Positions 21,932 through 31,401 of a DNA stretch of 64,000 bases are shown one piece after another (the first letter of the stretch is position 1; every line of letters starts with the position of its first letter). Below the pieces are notes generated by a model. It had not been told where the DNA came from, did not search any database, and saw only the letters and a program-made list of their open reading frames with translations. Source of the DNA: Perca fluviatilis (taxonomy: Eukaryota; Chordata; Actinopteri; Perciformes; Percidae). A program made the translations under genes and the position numbers. The DNA lies in NCBI RefSeq assembly GCF_010015445.1, contig NC_053119.1, forward strand, positions 7,016,550-7,080,549, given 5' to 3'.

Positions 21932-21936
<5 letters not shown>

Positions 21937-22744
21937 AAAGGAACTTACCATCTCCAACAGAAAACACTGTTCACCAACTGCTCCAAACAGCTCTATTGTA
22001 GTCCAGCCTTTACTTCAGAGACAGACGTGGTCACTTTGTAACACATGTTATAATGCTCACCTAGCTGCTAGCGTGGCACTCCCTCATACTCTGCTTCTGA
22101 CTGGCTAGTAGTCCTTACCTAGCTACTGTTAGGGCACGCCCTCATACTCTGCTTCTGACTGGCTAGTAGTCCTTACCTAGCTACTGTCAGGGCACGCCCT
22201 CATACTCTGCTTCTGACTGGCTAGTAGTCCTTACCTAGCTACTGTCAGGGCACGCCCTCATACTCTGCTTCTGACTGGCTAGTAGTCCTTACCTAGCTAC
22301 TGTCAGGTCACGCCCTCATACTCTGCTTCTGACTGGCTAGTAGTCCTTACCTAGCTACTGTCAGGGCACGCCCTCATACTCTGCTTCTGACTGGCTAGTA
22401 GTCCTTACCTAGCTACTGTCAGGGCACGCCCTCATACTCTGCTTCTGACTGGCTAGTAGTCCTTACCTAGCTACGGTCAGGGCACGCCCTCATACTCTGC
22501 TTCTGACTGGCTAGTAGTCCTTACCTAGCTACTGCACATGTGCGACTCCCAACAAAGATGGAACAGAAGTGCGATGCCTCACTCTGTAGCTAAAACAGAG
22601 AGCTCAACACACAGGGTGAAAAGAGGAGCTGCAGCAATGTGCAGTACAACAAAAATATAGTGTTTTTTGAAAATTAAACCTATTCTGGTACAACCTCTTA
22701 ATACAATTATGAATCTGAAAATGATCATAATATGAGCACTTTAA
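21932..22744 (+). mobile_element. TTAA MITE family A, copy 2, with 58-bp array
   Basis: This is shared with copies at 32695-33234, 41139-41804 and 48440-48948: TTACCATCTCCAACAGAAAA, CCAGCCTTTACTTCAGAGAC, GCTGCAGCAATGTGCAG and GAAAATTAAACC. The right end CATAATATGAGCACTTTAA is the inverted partner of the left end TTAAAGTGCTCATATTATG of the full copies. Here the left end is missing and a CA microsatellite stands in its place. TTAA is at 22741-22744. Confidence 0.85.
22083..22548 (+). repeat. 58-bp minisatellite inside MITE A copy 2
   Basis: Eight units with starts every 58 bp (22083, 22141, 22199, 22257, 22315, 22373, 22431, 22489). Core: TGACTGGCTAGTAGTCCTTA, then CCTAGCTACTGTCAGGGCACG. Other A copies in the window carry only one unit, so the expansion is private to this insertion. 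Units are very similar, indicating recent expansion. Confidence 0.97.
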
Positions 22745-22753
22745 AAACTGTGC

Positions 22754-23511
22754 TTAAAGGTCCTATGACATGGTGGTCTTTGGATGCTTTTATATAGACC
22801 TTAGTGGTCCCCTAATACTGTATCTGAAGTCTCTTTTATATAGACCTTAGTGGTCCCCTAATACTGTATCTGAAGTCTCTTTTATATAGACCTTAGTGGT
22901 CCCCTAATACTGTATCTGAAGTCTCTTTTATATAGACCTTAGTGGTCCCCTAATACTGTATCTGAAGTCTCTTTTATATAGACCTTAGTGGTCCCCTAAT
23001 ACTGTATCTGAAGTCTCTTTTATATAGACCTTAGTGGTCCCCTAATACTGTATCTGAAGTCTCTTTCCCGAAATTCAGCCTTGGTGCAGAATTCCAGCCA
23101 CTAGAGCCAGTCCCACAATGAGCTTTCCTTAGCTTGTGCCATTTCTGTGTCTGTAGCTATTGAGGAGGAGTGGGGGGGGGGCAAGGTGGAGGGTGGGGGT
23201 GTTGCCTTGACCAACTGCCACTTTTCTCGTTTGAAAGCCATGATGTCTCTCTCTCATGGGTTGGCCAAATTCTCTGGGCGGGCAAAGCAGAGAAAGGGGA
23301 GGTAACCTTGCTCCTTATGACCTCATAAGGAGAAGATTCCAAAACGGCTCATCTGAGCTTTCATTTTCTCAAAGGCAGAGCAGGATACCCAGGGCTCGGT
23401 TTACACCTATCACCATTTCTAGCCACTGGGGGACCATAGGCAGGCTGGGGGAACTCATATTAATGTTAAAAAACCTCATAAAGTGACACTTTCATGCCAT
23501 GGGACCTTTAA
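22754..23511 (+). mobile_element. TTAA MITE family B, copy 2
   Basis: It runs from TTAAAGGTCCTATGACATGG to CATGCCATGGGACCTTTAA. The inverted ends are about 19 bp with both TTAA intact. The body matches copy 1 closely. It lies only nine bases after MITE A copy 2 and shares its right TTAA with MITE C. Confidence 0.9.
22797..23066 (+). repeat. 46-bp minisatellite inside MITE B copy 2
   Basis: Six nearly identical 46-bp units starting at 22797, 22843, 22889, 22935, 22981 and 23027. These are more homogeneous than the array in copy 1. Confidence 0.97.
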
Positions 23512-23711
23512 AGCAACACTAAGTAGTAACTTTTCCCGCTTCGGTCCCCCTACAGGTTGGAAGCAGAATTGTCCATTACATTACATTATGCAAGGTTGCC
23601 AGATCGGGTGGTGGATCTGTAGTTCGAATGAACTGGACAATGTAATGTAATGGACATTCCACTAACTTGTAGGGGGACCGAAGCAGGGAAAGTTACCTAG
23701 TGTTGCTTTAA
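23508..23711. mobile_element. TTAA MITE family C, near-palindromic
   Basis: Only about 200 bp, with inverted ends of roughly 45 bp: TTAAAGCAACACTAAGTAG.. and CTTCGGTCCCCCTACA on the left mirror TGTAGGGGGACCGAAGCAG.. and CTAGTGTTGCTTTAA on the right. A second inner inversion pairs TCCATTACATTACATTA with TAATGTAATGGACA. TTAA is present at both ends, the left one shared with MITE B copy 2. Element N sequence resumes right after it (GTACAATTTTGAGGTATTTT). Confidence 0.9.
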
Positions 23712-25008
23712 GTACAATTTTGAGGTATTTTGAAATGTTTTTCTACTTTACCTATTTTCATTGTCTACTTCTTTATACTCCACCATAATTCAGAGGGAGA
23801 TATGGTACTTTTTACTCTTTTAAAATTAACATTTGTTGTGTCATTCTATCATTCTTTGTATCTATTGAAGCTGTAATAAACCGACAAAAAATGCCTTTAA
23901 GCTTTTTCATTCTCCTGACCTTTCTGTTTCCTGTACAGCTTCGTATTTGCAGAGAAACGTAACCGTGCGTGAAATGATGCGTCTCCATCTTCTGCCGGCG
24001 GTAAAGATGAGCGATGGATTTTTTAACAAACCGTCTTAAAAACAAGCAGAGACAATTCAAAGAGCCATCTCTCCTGCAGATATTGCAGCAGTAAAACAAC
24101 TTAAACATCGTCTGAGAGTGAAGACGGGTTCTTCAGCTGGTGGGGGGGGGGAGAGAGAGAGAGAGATAGATACAGAGAGAGAGAGCGCTGAAATCAGTTT
24201 AATGTTGCCATAAAAAGACGAGGAATGGAGTGAATGAAACTGGCCTCAGGTCAGCAGTGAGCACATTCCATCCAAATTCAATCTGAAATTTACATCCTGC
24301 TTCGTGTCATTGCTATGCAGAGCACACCGTTTCTAAGGCAACACGTGAAGATAAGAGAATATGTGAGAGAACTGGACTAAATATGAACTTCTTTCTTCAT
24401 CTCGGTGTTTCTCTGCAGAAGTTCATAGGGAATATGTGCAGCAATCAAAAGTGTAATCTCTTTTGTTGGTTATTAGCAAACATTTGCACTTCAAGACGAA
24501 GTAAATTCCTCCAGCAGTGATGTAATATTTCAGCAGCTGATAGATGAGCCGCAGAATATATTCTCTTTATGATATCAGGAATGTGGGAAAACACTACATA
24601 TAATAATCTGAGCCTGTCAGTGGCAAAACGGCACTTTTTGTGGACATAAATTGAAGGTGCGTAAGTGCCCGTTAACGCTACATTGCAGCTTGTTTCGCTG
24701 CTGCCGACTGCAGCGATCTCACTTAATATTTGACCAATTTCCAAATTTGATGTTCCCCTTCAGTCATAAGACACAACAACATAGGAAAATAGGGTCCAGG
24801 TGGAAAAAATAAATTAAGTTACCCTCTGATTGATGACATCACTGATCTATCAAAAAGGTAGGTAGAATTTTGTTGTTGTTGCCAGGAATATTTTATTATT
24901 ATCTAATATTCCTGAGAGGTTATGTCCAGTTTCCCCCTGGCTTTCATTGATTATGACCGCCTTGTGATGAAGCGTTCGGAGCAGATCAGGTTGAAAATAA
25001 AACCTTTA
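23712..25008. other. Element N remainder, then unique sequence
   Basis: 23712-23830 continues element N (GTACAATTTTGAGG, GGTACTTTTTACT). A GA-rich simple repeat lies at 24140-24187. 24230-24740 is repeat-free with TTTAATGTTGCC and CATTGCTATGCAGAGCAC words and may be regulatory. No coding exon was recognised. Confidence 0.45.
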
Positions 25009-25777
25009 ACCCTTGTGTTGTCTTCCCGTCGACTATGCGACTTCTTGTTTTTCTGGTTCCAAATTTAAATTAAAACTTATTTTTCAATGTTTTGGTTGTC
25101 TTTTTCGAAACGTCCCTTTTCCCCCAACCCTTTTGTCACAACAAAAATCTGGTCTAACGTCTATAACGCAGTGTTTTATTGTTATTTAAACAGCAAATTA
25201 GTAAAATGTGCCTATATGCACGGCGCCGAACACTATGCTTGTTACACACACAGGGAAGTAAAAGATTACAGATAAAAATATTAAGGTGCAAATCCTCCAT
25301 CATAATATCAATGCGCCAGGGTACAAAGGCGCCTGGCTTTTAAAGGGAATGGGAGATGATCTCTGATTGGTTTATTGCATATTACGCCCAAAACTCAACT
25401 ATGAATTAATAAAGACGCTAATTACAACCCTTGTGAACCATGCGCCCGGCGCACAGACCCTTTTTTCTGCCGTCAAACTAGCAAAAGTGGATTTGGACAC
25501 GCCCTAAACACACCTGCGCCAGCCGCTTTGGATCGTTAAAATAGGGCCCTCAATGTTTTTGTTGTGCTGGCTGGCAGCAGATCCTTTTGTGTGAAAAGCG
25601 CCTCCCATCCTTCCTTCAGTTATTTTTTACATCAGTGGTTACTCTCTGATTTATAGGGTCGTAACAGGAACCATCCACATTATTTTTCTTTTGAAAATTT
25701 GGATGACAGACACCCAAAGTTCTGATATAGAAACTTAAACAATGGGTCAAATTTGACCCGAGGACAACAGGAGGGTT
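25009..25777 (+). mobile_element. MITE P copy 2 with an inserted Harbinger fragment
   Basis: The left end AACCCTTGTGTTGTCTTCCC and right end CAAATTTGACCCGAGGACAA plus CAGGAGGGTTAA frame the element. The interior 25270-25551 is foreign. It ends GATCGTTAAAATAGGGCCC, the form I recall for fish PIF/Harbinger termini, with AATGCGCCAGGGTAC, GGCGCCTGGC and GGACACGCCCTAAACACACC blocks. P sequence then resumes (TCAATGTTTTTGTTGTG). The Harbinger piece lacks its left end. Confidence 0.65.
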
Positions 25778-26520
25778 AAGAAATGGAAGTGAATACTTCC
25801 TCCATCACTGCAGATGTCTTGCTTTAGAAATCTGCCGTGGCGTGATTCTGTGGAGATCTTTGAGGAACATATGTTCCCCGAGAGGTCGCCGGCTGTATTT
25901 CAGGTGAGTTTATTCTCTCGCAGGTAAACCTCAGAGCTGAGAGGAAGCCCCCCCCCACTCCCCACCCCCCTGCTGCGTCCCTCCTTATCATCTAATGGCC
26001 ACATTATTCAGCCGGCGTCTCTAAAGGCTCTTCTGGATTTATGGTCCGGCTTTAAGTCAGAGGTAGAGCAGCACATTAGGCAGATCAGAGCAGCCTGTGT
26101 GGAATTATTACGCTCACTTTACTGCACAGGAGGAGGATTAATTAAAGGAAACACAGCGGTGATACATCGCGAGGTCGTCACTGCATTGCTCACTGCGGAC
26201 GCACTCACACACACACACACACATACAGTGTGTGAGGCTGCTGCACTGAGTATCAGCAGTATATAAAGTATAACAAAGAGTCATCTTCATTGCAGTACAA
26301 CAAGCTTTTAAAGATAGGGTTTCATATTTGGATGCTGTCCTGATGCCTTCGTGACATATATTAGACAGGATTTATACTTTCATGCACACAGAGTTGGAAA
26401 TAAGCTACTTAATAAAATGATACACTTAAGTAGAATTTCCTATTAGCGTCAGGCTAAAACATTAGTATCAGAAACCATGTTGATGTCAGAGAGTTCATGT
26501 TATATAGCCCGCAATGTCAC
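25778..26520. other. Unique sequence, possible regulatory element
   Basis: 25970-26170 is free of repeats and contains CTAATGGCCACATTATTCAG and GGAGGATTAATTAAAGGAAA, dense in homeodomain-type TAAT sites. A short CA repeat lies at 26204-26222. No coding evidence. Confidence 0.4.
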
Positions 26521-26521
26521 A

Positions 26522-26785
26522 ACTAAAGCTGTAACCAACAATTATTATCATTATTGATTATTTTTGTTGATTATTTTCTCAATTGAGCCCTTGAATGTTT
26601 TTAAAACATAGCCAATAAGAATCTACCAAAGCCTAAATTTGATTATTTTTAGTCTTTATTTTGCCAGACCAACAGCCCAAAACACCCAAAAATATTCAGT
26701 TCATAATCACATATTCACATTTAAGATGCTGGAACCGACAAATATTTTATATTTTTCCTTAAACAATCCATGAATTATCGTAATA
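26522..26785. repeat. Dispersed MITE fragment, family M
   Basis: ACTAAAGCTGTAACCAACAA, GATTATTTTTGTTGATTATT and TTTGACAACACC match the same diverged family as 12512-12800. Confidence 0.45.
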
Positions 26786-27121
26786 GTTGCTGGTTTGACA
26801 ACACCACAAAAATGTATTCATGCTATCTTGTGAAACAGGTGGTACTGGAGCCTTGTGGGGCTAGTTGGGAAGCTAATTGCTAACATGCTAGCGTGTGCTA
26901 GGCAGCCACAGAGGCCAAAGCAGAGCTGAGGGTTGTTCTGTAATGCAATAGAAACAAATAAAAACTAAACAAAAGCCAGTCAAGTTATAGCTAGCTGGCT
27001 AAGGTAGCTTTTACTTTCTCAACCTTAAGTTCCATCGTAGCTCAGCGTTGTCCTGACGGTATGAAACTGATGCACGAAGGAAATTCACGAGTCAAACGCA
27101 AGCGAGCGAATTAGGATTTTT

Positions 27122-27426
27122 TTTAACCCTCAAGTCATCGGGTCAAAAAAAAGTTTTTTTATATCAGACAATATGGGACGTCGAAATAAGCGCAGAAAAC
27201 GTTATAAATAAATAAATGACAAAACGTTTGGAAAGCGACAAAAACACGGGAAGAAAACGAAGCACTAAAACGTCAAAAAGAGCGCCCAAAACATTGTAAA
27301 AGCGACACGTCGGCAAAATGTGACTAAACATCAGAAAAAGCAATAAAAATGTTGGAAAAAAACACAAATGTAATTACAGTAAAAAAACAAACAAAAAAAG
27401 TTGATGGGAAGACAAACAAGGGTTAA
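27122..27426 (-). mobile_element. TTAA MITE family P, copy 3
   Basis: The ends are TTAACCCTCAAGTCATCGGG and GATGGGAAGACAAACAAGGG followed by TTAA, inverted relative to each other. The interior is rich in GACAAAA/CGACA words, the reverse of the TTTTGTCG core of plus-strand P copies. It is diverged and noncoding. Confidence 0.7.
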
Positions 27427-27454
27427 ACATCACACACACACACGCTCATCAAAA

Positions 27455-27545
27455 TCACACTCGGTTACCTACCTTAGTGTGTCCCAGTCGGGGGTTCGAT
27501 CCCACGTCTCCAGTTGGCATCCTTAACCACTAGACCATCTTCAGC
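27455..27545 (-). repeat. tRNA-like fragment
   Basis: On the minus strand GATGGTCTAGTGGTTAAGGA resembles the 5' half of a tRNA (A-box region). It is followed about 20 bases later by GGGATCGAACCCCCGAC, a B-box/T-arm like sequence. The acceptor stem does not pair and the spacing between boxes is short, so this is not a functional tRNA. It is more likely a SINE head or tRNA relic. Confidence 0.45.
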
Positions 27546-27767
27546 GCTGATGAACCTGACCAACCAGAGAAAGATCAGACTGATGGGGGGGATCCGCAGG
27601 AAATTCACCTTCATGAATCAGCAGAGGAAAAAAAACTCAACAAACTACAACAGAGATTCAAACTGACACCAAACTGATGTTCACAAACTGACAAACTCAA
27701 GTCCAGTCGAACCTGTCACTTTGAATCAGATCTCATGTTGGAGTCAGAGTTCTTGTAGCTCGGCTGG

Positions 27768-28552
27768 CAACCCGTTCTCACTCCAAACTCGTAAAATATG
27801 GACGTTTGGGCAGTGGCTGTCAGCGTCAGAAACAACGCGATAGGGAGGTTGGTTGGGGGGGTGGATGGGTCAAACAACACAGGACTGTCACCCAGGAGAC
27901 CGGGGATCGTGTCCCACGTGTCACGTTTCCTAAACCCAACTGTCCGTTCTTCTTTTCCTAAACCCAACTGTCCGTTCTTCTTTTCCTAAACCCAACTGTC
28001 CCGTTCTTCTTTTCCTAAACCCAACTGTCCGTTCTTCTTTTCCTAAACCCAACTGTCCGTTCTTCTTTACCTAAACCCAACTGTCCCGTTCTTCTTTTCC
28101 TAAACCCAACTGTCCGTTCTTCTTTTCCTAAACCCAACTGTCCGTTCTTCTTTTCCTAAACCCAACTGTCCGTTCTTCTTTTCCTAAACCCAACTGTCCC
28201 GTTCTTCTTTTCCTAAACCCAACTGTCCCGTTCTTCTTTTCCTAAACCCAACTGTCCGTTCTTCTTTTCCTAAACCCAACTGTCCCGTTCTTCTTTTCCT
28301 AAACCCAACCATCCCATTCTTCTTTTCCTAAACCCAACTGTCCTGTTCATGTCCTGCGTGTCACAAAAACATACCTTTTTATAAGCCCACCCACGACCTT
28401 TTTCTTAACCTAACTGCGTCAAAAGTGACGCCAATAGTCCCGACCAGGGGCGTTTAGATAAAGCACGTTTACTTTTAGCGTCGATAACAACGCCAAAGGC
28501 ACCTGACCAAGCGTCCATATTTTACCCGATGGGAGTGACAATGTGTTGCAGC
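27768..28552 (+). mobile_element. TIR element family D, copy 1, with 28-bp array
   Basis: The left end CAACCCGTTCTCACTCC with GTAAAATATGGACG pairs with the right end CGTCCATATTTTACCCGATG then GGAGTGACAATGTGTTG. The inverted ends are about 40 bp with a few mismatches. Flanks CGGCTGG/CAGCTGG could be a diverged target duplication. Other D copies lie at 41000-41970, 43898-44370 and 52331-52774, with fragments at 19330-19500, 30210-30290 and 32455-32540. Landmarks are GGACTGTCACCCAGGAGACC and GACGCCAATAGTCCCGACCA. Confidence 0.75.
27929..28354 (+). repeat. 28-bp minisatellite inside element D copy 1
   Basis: About 15 units of 28 or 29 bp, CCTAAACCCAACTGTCCGTT then CTTCTTTT. The 29-bp form has CCC where the 28-bp form has CC. 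The reverse-strand D copy at 44085-44145 holds about two units. CCTAAACCC looks telomere-like but the unit is not a telomere repeat. Confidence 0.95.
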
Positions 28553-28997
28553 TGGTTAATGAACTGCTTTGTAACTCAGAAGTTTTAAATTCCAATCCCT
28601 TTTGTAGCTTTCTCTTTCACAAAACCTTTTTCTGCATTTGAGTCCAACCAAGAAAGATTTCTATCCAATTATTGAGGGTTCATTTGATGAGAGAATATAG
28701 TTCTAGTTTTAGAGATTGGACCATCCGAGCACCATAACATTCTCTTTTTATGATGTTTTCACCTGAACACCAGATGTCGCTCTGCTTGTAAGAGTGTTAG
28801 CTCACCTTGATAACAAACAGGCTTGTAGCACAAATGGAAGTGGGTTCAAAACTTGTGTGGACCTTTTAATAAATGCGTTTTCTTTTTTCTACTGTTTTTG
28901 TAATGTTATGAGTGCTCTACACAGGAAAAACTAAATGGAGCAACACAATTAAATAATATCCAGCAAATAAAGGTACAAAGATTTGATTATTTTTTTA
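28553..28997. other. No gene recognised
   Basis: AT-rich sequence between repeats. The words CACCAGATGTCGCTCTGC and GATAACAAACAGG (the latter partly seen near 33570) suggest an old repeat, but I cannot define it. Confidence 0.4.
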
Positions 28998-29321
28998 ACC
29001 CTTGTGTGGTCTTCCCGTCGACCACGCAACTTCTTGGTCGTCTATTTTTCGACCCTTTTGTCGCAATTCCCGGCGTTTTTGTCACATTTTTTCAACTGTG
29101 TTTTTGTTGTTTTTTCAACGTTCTTTTCTCAATTTTTTTTCCGAATGCTATAAAATTGAATAAAATACCCAATTTCAATTAAAGTAGTGAACTGATCATT
29201 TATTTTACTTGACTAAAGAAGAGCGTTGTATGGAACCATCCACGTAATATTTTTGACATGGTTGCAAGAAATCAAAACTTCCGACATAGAAACTTTTTTG
29301 AACGAGGACAACAGTGTTAAG
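28998..29321 (+). mobile_element. TTAA MITE family P, copy 4
   Basis: It begins TTAACCCTTGTGTGGTCTTC, holds the TTTTTGTCACATTTTTTCAA core, then GAACTGATCATTTATTTTAC and GGAACCATCCACGTAATATT, and ends GAACGAGGACAACAG..TTAA. The right end is slightly shortened. It is noncoding. Confidence 0.75.
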
Positions 29322-29454
29322 TTATTGCTGAATTTGCTTCCATACTTTCACAGCTGGAGCTGACCTGCTGGAGGCAGTTCAATGGTTAGTGCCTTGCTCA
29401 GAGGCTGACGGAAGACACCTCGACATAGGAGAGAAAAAAAGGATAAAATGTAAA

Positions 29455-29636
29455 AATAGGTGGCGACCTCTAGCTCACCCAGTAAGAGCATTCACCCCAT
29501 GTAGGCTGAATCCTTTGCGTGGTCTGGGGTTCGAGTCCAACCTACAGCACTTTGCTGGGTGCCATCCCCCATCTCTCTCCCACCTTTCCTGTCTACTCAC
29601 TGTCAAATAAAGGAAAAACCCCTAAAAAATAAACGT
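29455..29636 (+). repeat. tRNA-derived SINE
   Basis: A-box TAGCTCACCCAGTAAGAGC and B-box GGGGTTCGAGTCC at about 29526-29538, then the SINE body with GGTGCCATCCCCCATCTCTC and an AAATAAAGGAAAAACCCC tail. Related to copies at 45740, 49390 and 15888. Complete or nearly so. Confidence 0.85.
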
Positions 29637-29915
29637 AGCTTTGTTTAGAACAGAAACAAGTTAATCCACGCTGACATTTATCCTGATATCTTATTACAGC
29701 AGGAATCGGAGTTCAGGGAGAAAGTTTGGAGGAAACTTTTCTTTTATTTAGTTAATCCACTTCCCTCCGAACAGAGCACGTTTCAGCACAGACAGCTCCC
29801 CTGGATCAGATTCACACAGAGACGACCTCCACATGACACCATACTGTCATGAAATACCACACCACGGCCATTTTGTTTTTGTTTAGCAGTCTGGACTCAC
29901 GGAAACACCGTGGTT

Positions 29916-30185
29916 TAACCCTCGTGTTGTCCTCCCGGGTCAAAACTGAAAATCAACACTTTTTTTCACATTTTTCTATGCTTTTTTCAACATTTTTTTA
30001 ATTTTTTTTACGTTTTTGTCGCTTTTTAAAACATTGTTAGTGCCTTGTTTGACACTTTTTTTCAAAGCTTTATTCCACTGTTTTCTAGGCTTTCAATGCC
30101 TTTAGTCGTTTTTTTCAATGTTTTTGGCGTTTTTGTCACTTTTATGTCGTTTTAGTCAACATTCTTTGACGTTTTTGATGTGACG
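29916..30185 (+). mobile_element. TTAA MITE family P, copy 5, right end lost
   Basis: TTAACCCTCGTGTTGTCCTC then GGGTCAAAACTG at the left, and a long degenerate TTTTTGTCGCTTTTT core. The right inverted end is absent. It is followed at 30210 by a fragment of element D. Confidence 0.6.
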
Positions 30186-30519
30186 AAGTATAAGAGCACC
30201 TTGTAAAGAGGTAGGTTGGGGTGGTGGATAAGTCAAACAAACACAGGACTGTCACCCAGGAGACTGGGGTTCAAGGCCTGAAAATTCTCTAGCTTTTTTT
30301 TTTTACTTTACGGAAGAAATGGAGCTATGTCACGTCAGTGTCACGTGCGTTACCGGAAGTGAAGTAGCGTCTGACTTTAACCCAAAACCCCAATCTTTTT
30401 CTGAACTTAACTAATAAGCGTTGGAGCCTAAACCTAATCAAACTACGACCTGTTTTCACTGTTGTATCTTTACATTCAGTAAAAATGCTCTGTTGTCTCC
30501 AAAATGACCAAACTCTTAG

Positions 30520-31005
30520 CCTGACAAGCCAGACCCACATCCAGATGTTGGGTCTGGGAACTCACCATTGGCAGGGCTCAATCCGAGTTGCGGGATAAAC
30601 GGTTGTCTTTCAGATTCCATCTGCACGCAATAGGATAGCGCTACAACCAACCAGAGCAACGAAGAAGGTAGCAGAGCTAGTTGATAGATTAAACTTTTGC
30701 CGTATCCGGTCGGCAAAACTCCGAACACATCTTCCTTTTTTAAGAATGACTTCAGTGCCGTTCTTTGTTCTTTTCTCAAAGAAAAGCTTAACTCCAAGTC
30801 TTCCAGAGTCGCGGCCAAAGCCGATTCCAAAGACGGCTGTTCACCAGCAGCAGCAGCCATGAGCCCGCCCACGGACTCTATAAATAATGTGATTGGCCCG
30901 GCCAGAGTTTGGTTTTTCCAGCTCGCAAGCCAACGGAGAGTTGGGAGACGACCCTAGCTGCAAATTACATTTGCTGCCGCTAGGGTGTGTCTAGATTTCT
31001 AGATT
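30520..31005 (-). mobile_element. Element carrying a second RecQ fragment
   Basis: A GCCTGACAAGCCAGACCCAC border at the left and GCCGCTAGGGTGTGTCTAG at the right frame about 480 bp. The inner-left part (GGGAACTCACC, GGATAAACGGTTGTCTTTC, CTACAACCAACCAGAGC) resembles 9755-9912. The minus strand of the middle encodes a RecQ-like piece. Target duplication and TIRs are not clear; relation to element G at 3275-4936 rests on the shared cargo and GCCTG border. Confidence 0.5.
30672..30860 (-). pseudogene. RecQ-like helicase N-terminal fragment
   Basis: An ATG at 30860 opens MAAAAGEQPSLESALAATL, then EDLELSFSLRKEQRTALKSF, then LKKEDVFGVLPTGYGKSLIY and QLAL. LRKEQ resembles the motif preceding Walker A in RecQ helicases and PTGYGKS (30693-30713) is Walker A. 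After QLAL the frame enters the element's non-gene sequence, so DEAH and all later motifs are missing. The ATG and clean start suggest a 5' exon was captured with its start codon. It differs from the fragment at 3457-3660, so the two derive from different or long-separated sources. Confidence 0.75.
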
Positions 31006-31366
31006 ACAAACTCTCGTTCTAAAGGGCAGAGTCAGTTTTACTTCAGTGTCTCTGTCAGGTTTTTAATTTCCAGGAGCTCTGCTGGGTCCGATGCTTTTTT
31101 AAGATGGGTAACTCCATTTAGAAATAAGAAAGTTAAGCCAATTTGTAACCGTCCCATGAATTAATTTGTGTAATGAGCCGCTGCTACAGTTTCTCTGCTG
31201 GAGAAATATGAAGCTGCAGCTGATTAAATTAAAGAGATGAGTCTCTGCTGAGCAGGTTCAAATACAGTCAGGCCACTGTTGTGATCAGCTCCATGCTGCT
31301 GAATGTGGACCGAGACACTGGCTTCAGCCCCAAGCGACAAGCGTGCTTCAACGCCGTCTTTTTTTC

Positions 31367-31401
<35 letters not shown>

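Noticed and set aside
22083..22548. CRISPR-like array (regular repeats at 58-bp spacing)
   Set aside because: The whole 58-bp unit is repeated with no variable spacers, and the DNA is vertebrate.
27455..27545. Possible functional tRNA gene
   Set aside because: A- and B-box-like parts exist on the minus strand, but the acceptor stem does not pair and the spacing is too short; kept only as a tRNA-like fragment.
27929..28354. CCTAAACCC array as an interstitial telomere
   Set aside because: The unit is 28-29 bp with other sequence, not tandem CCCTAA; it is the internal minisatellite of element D.
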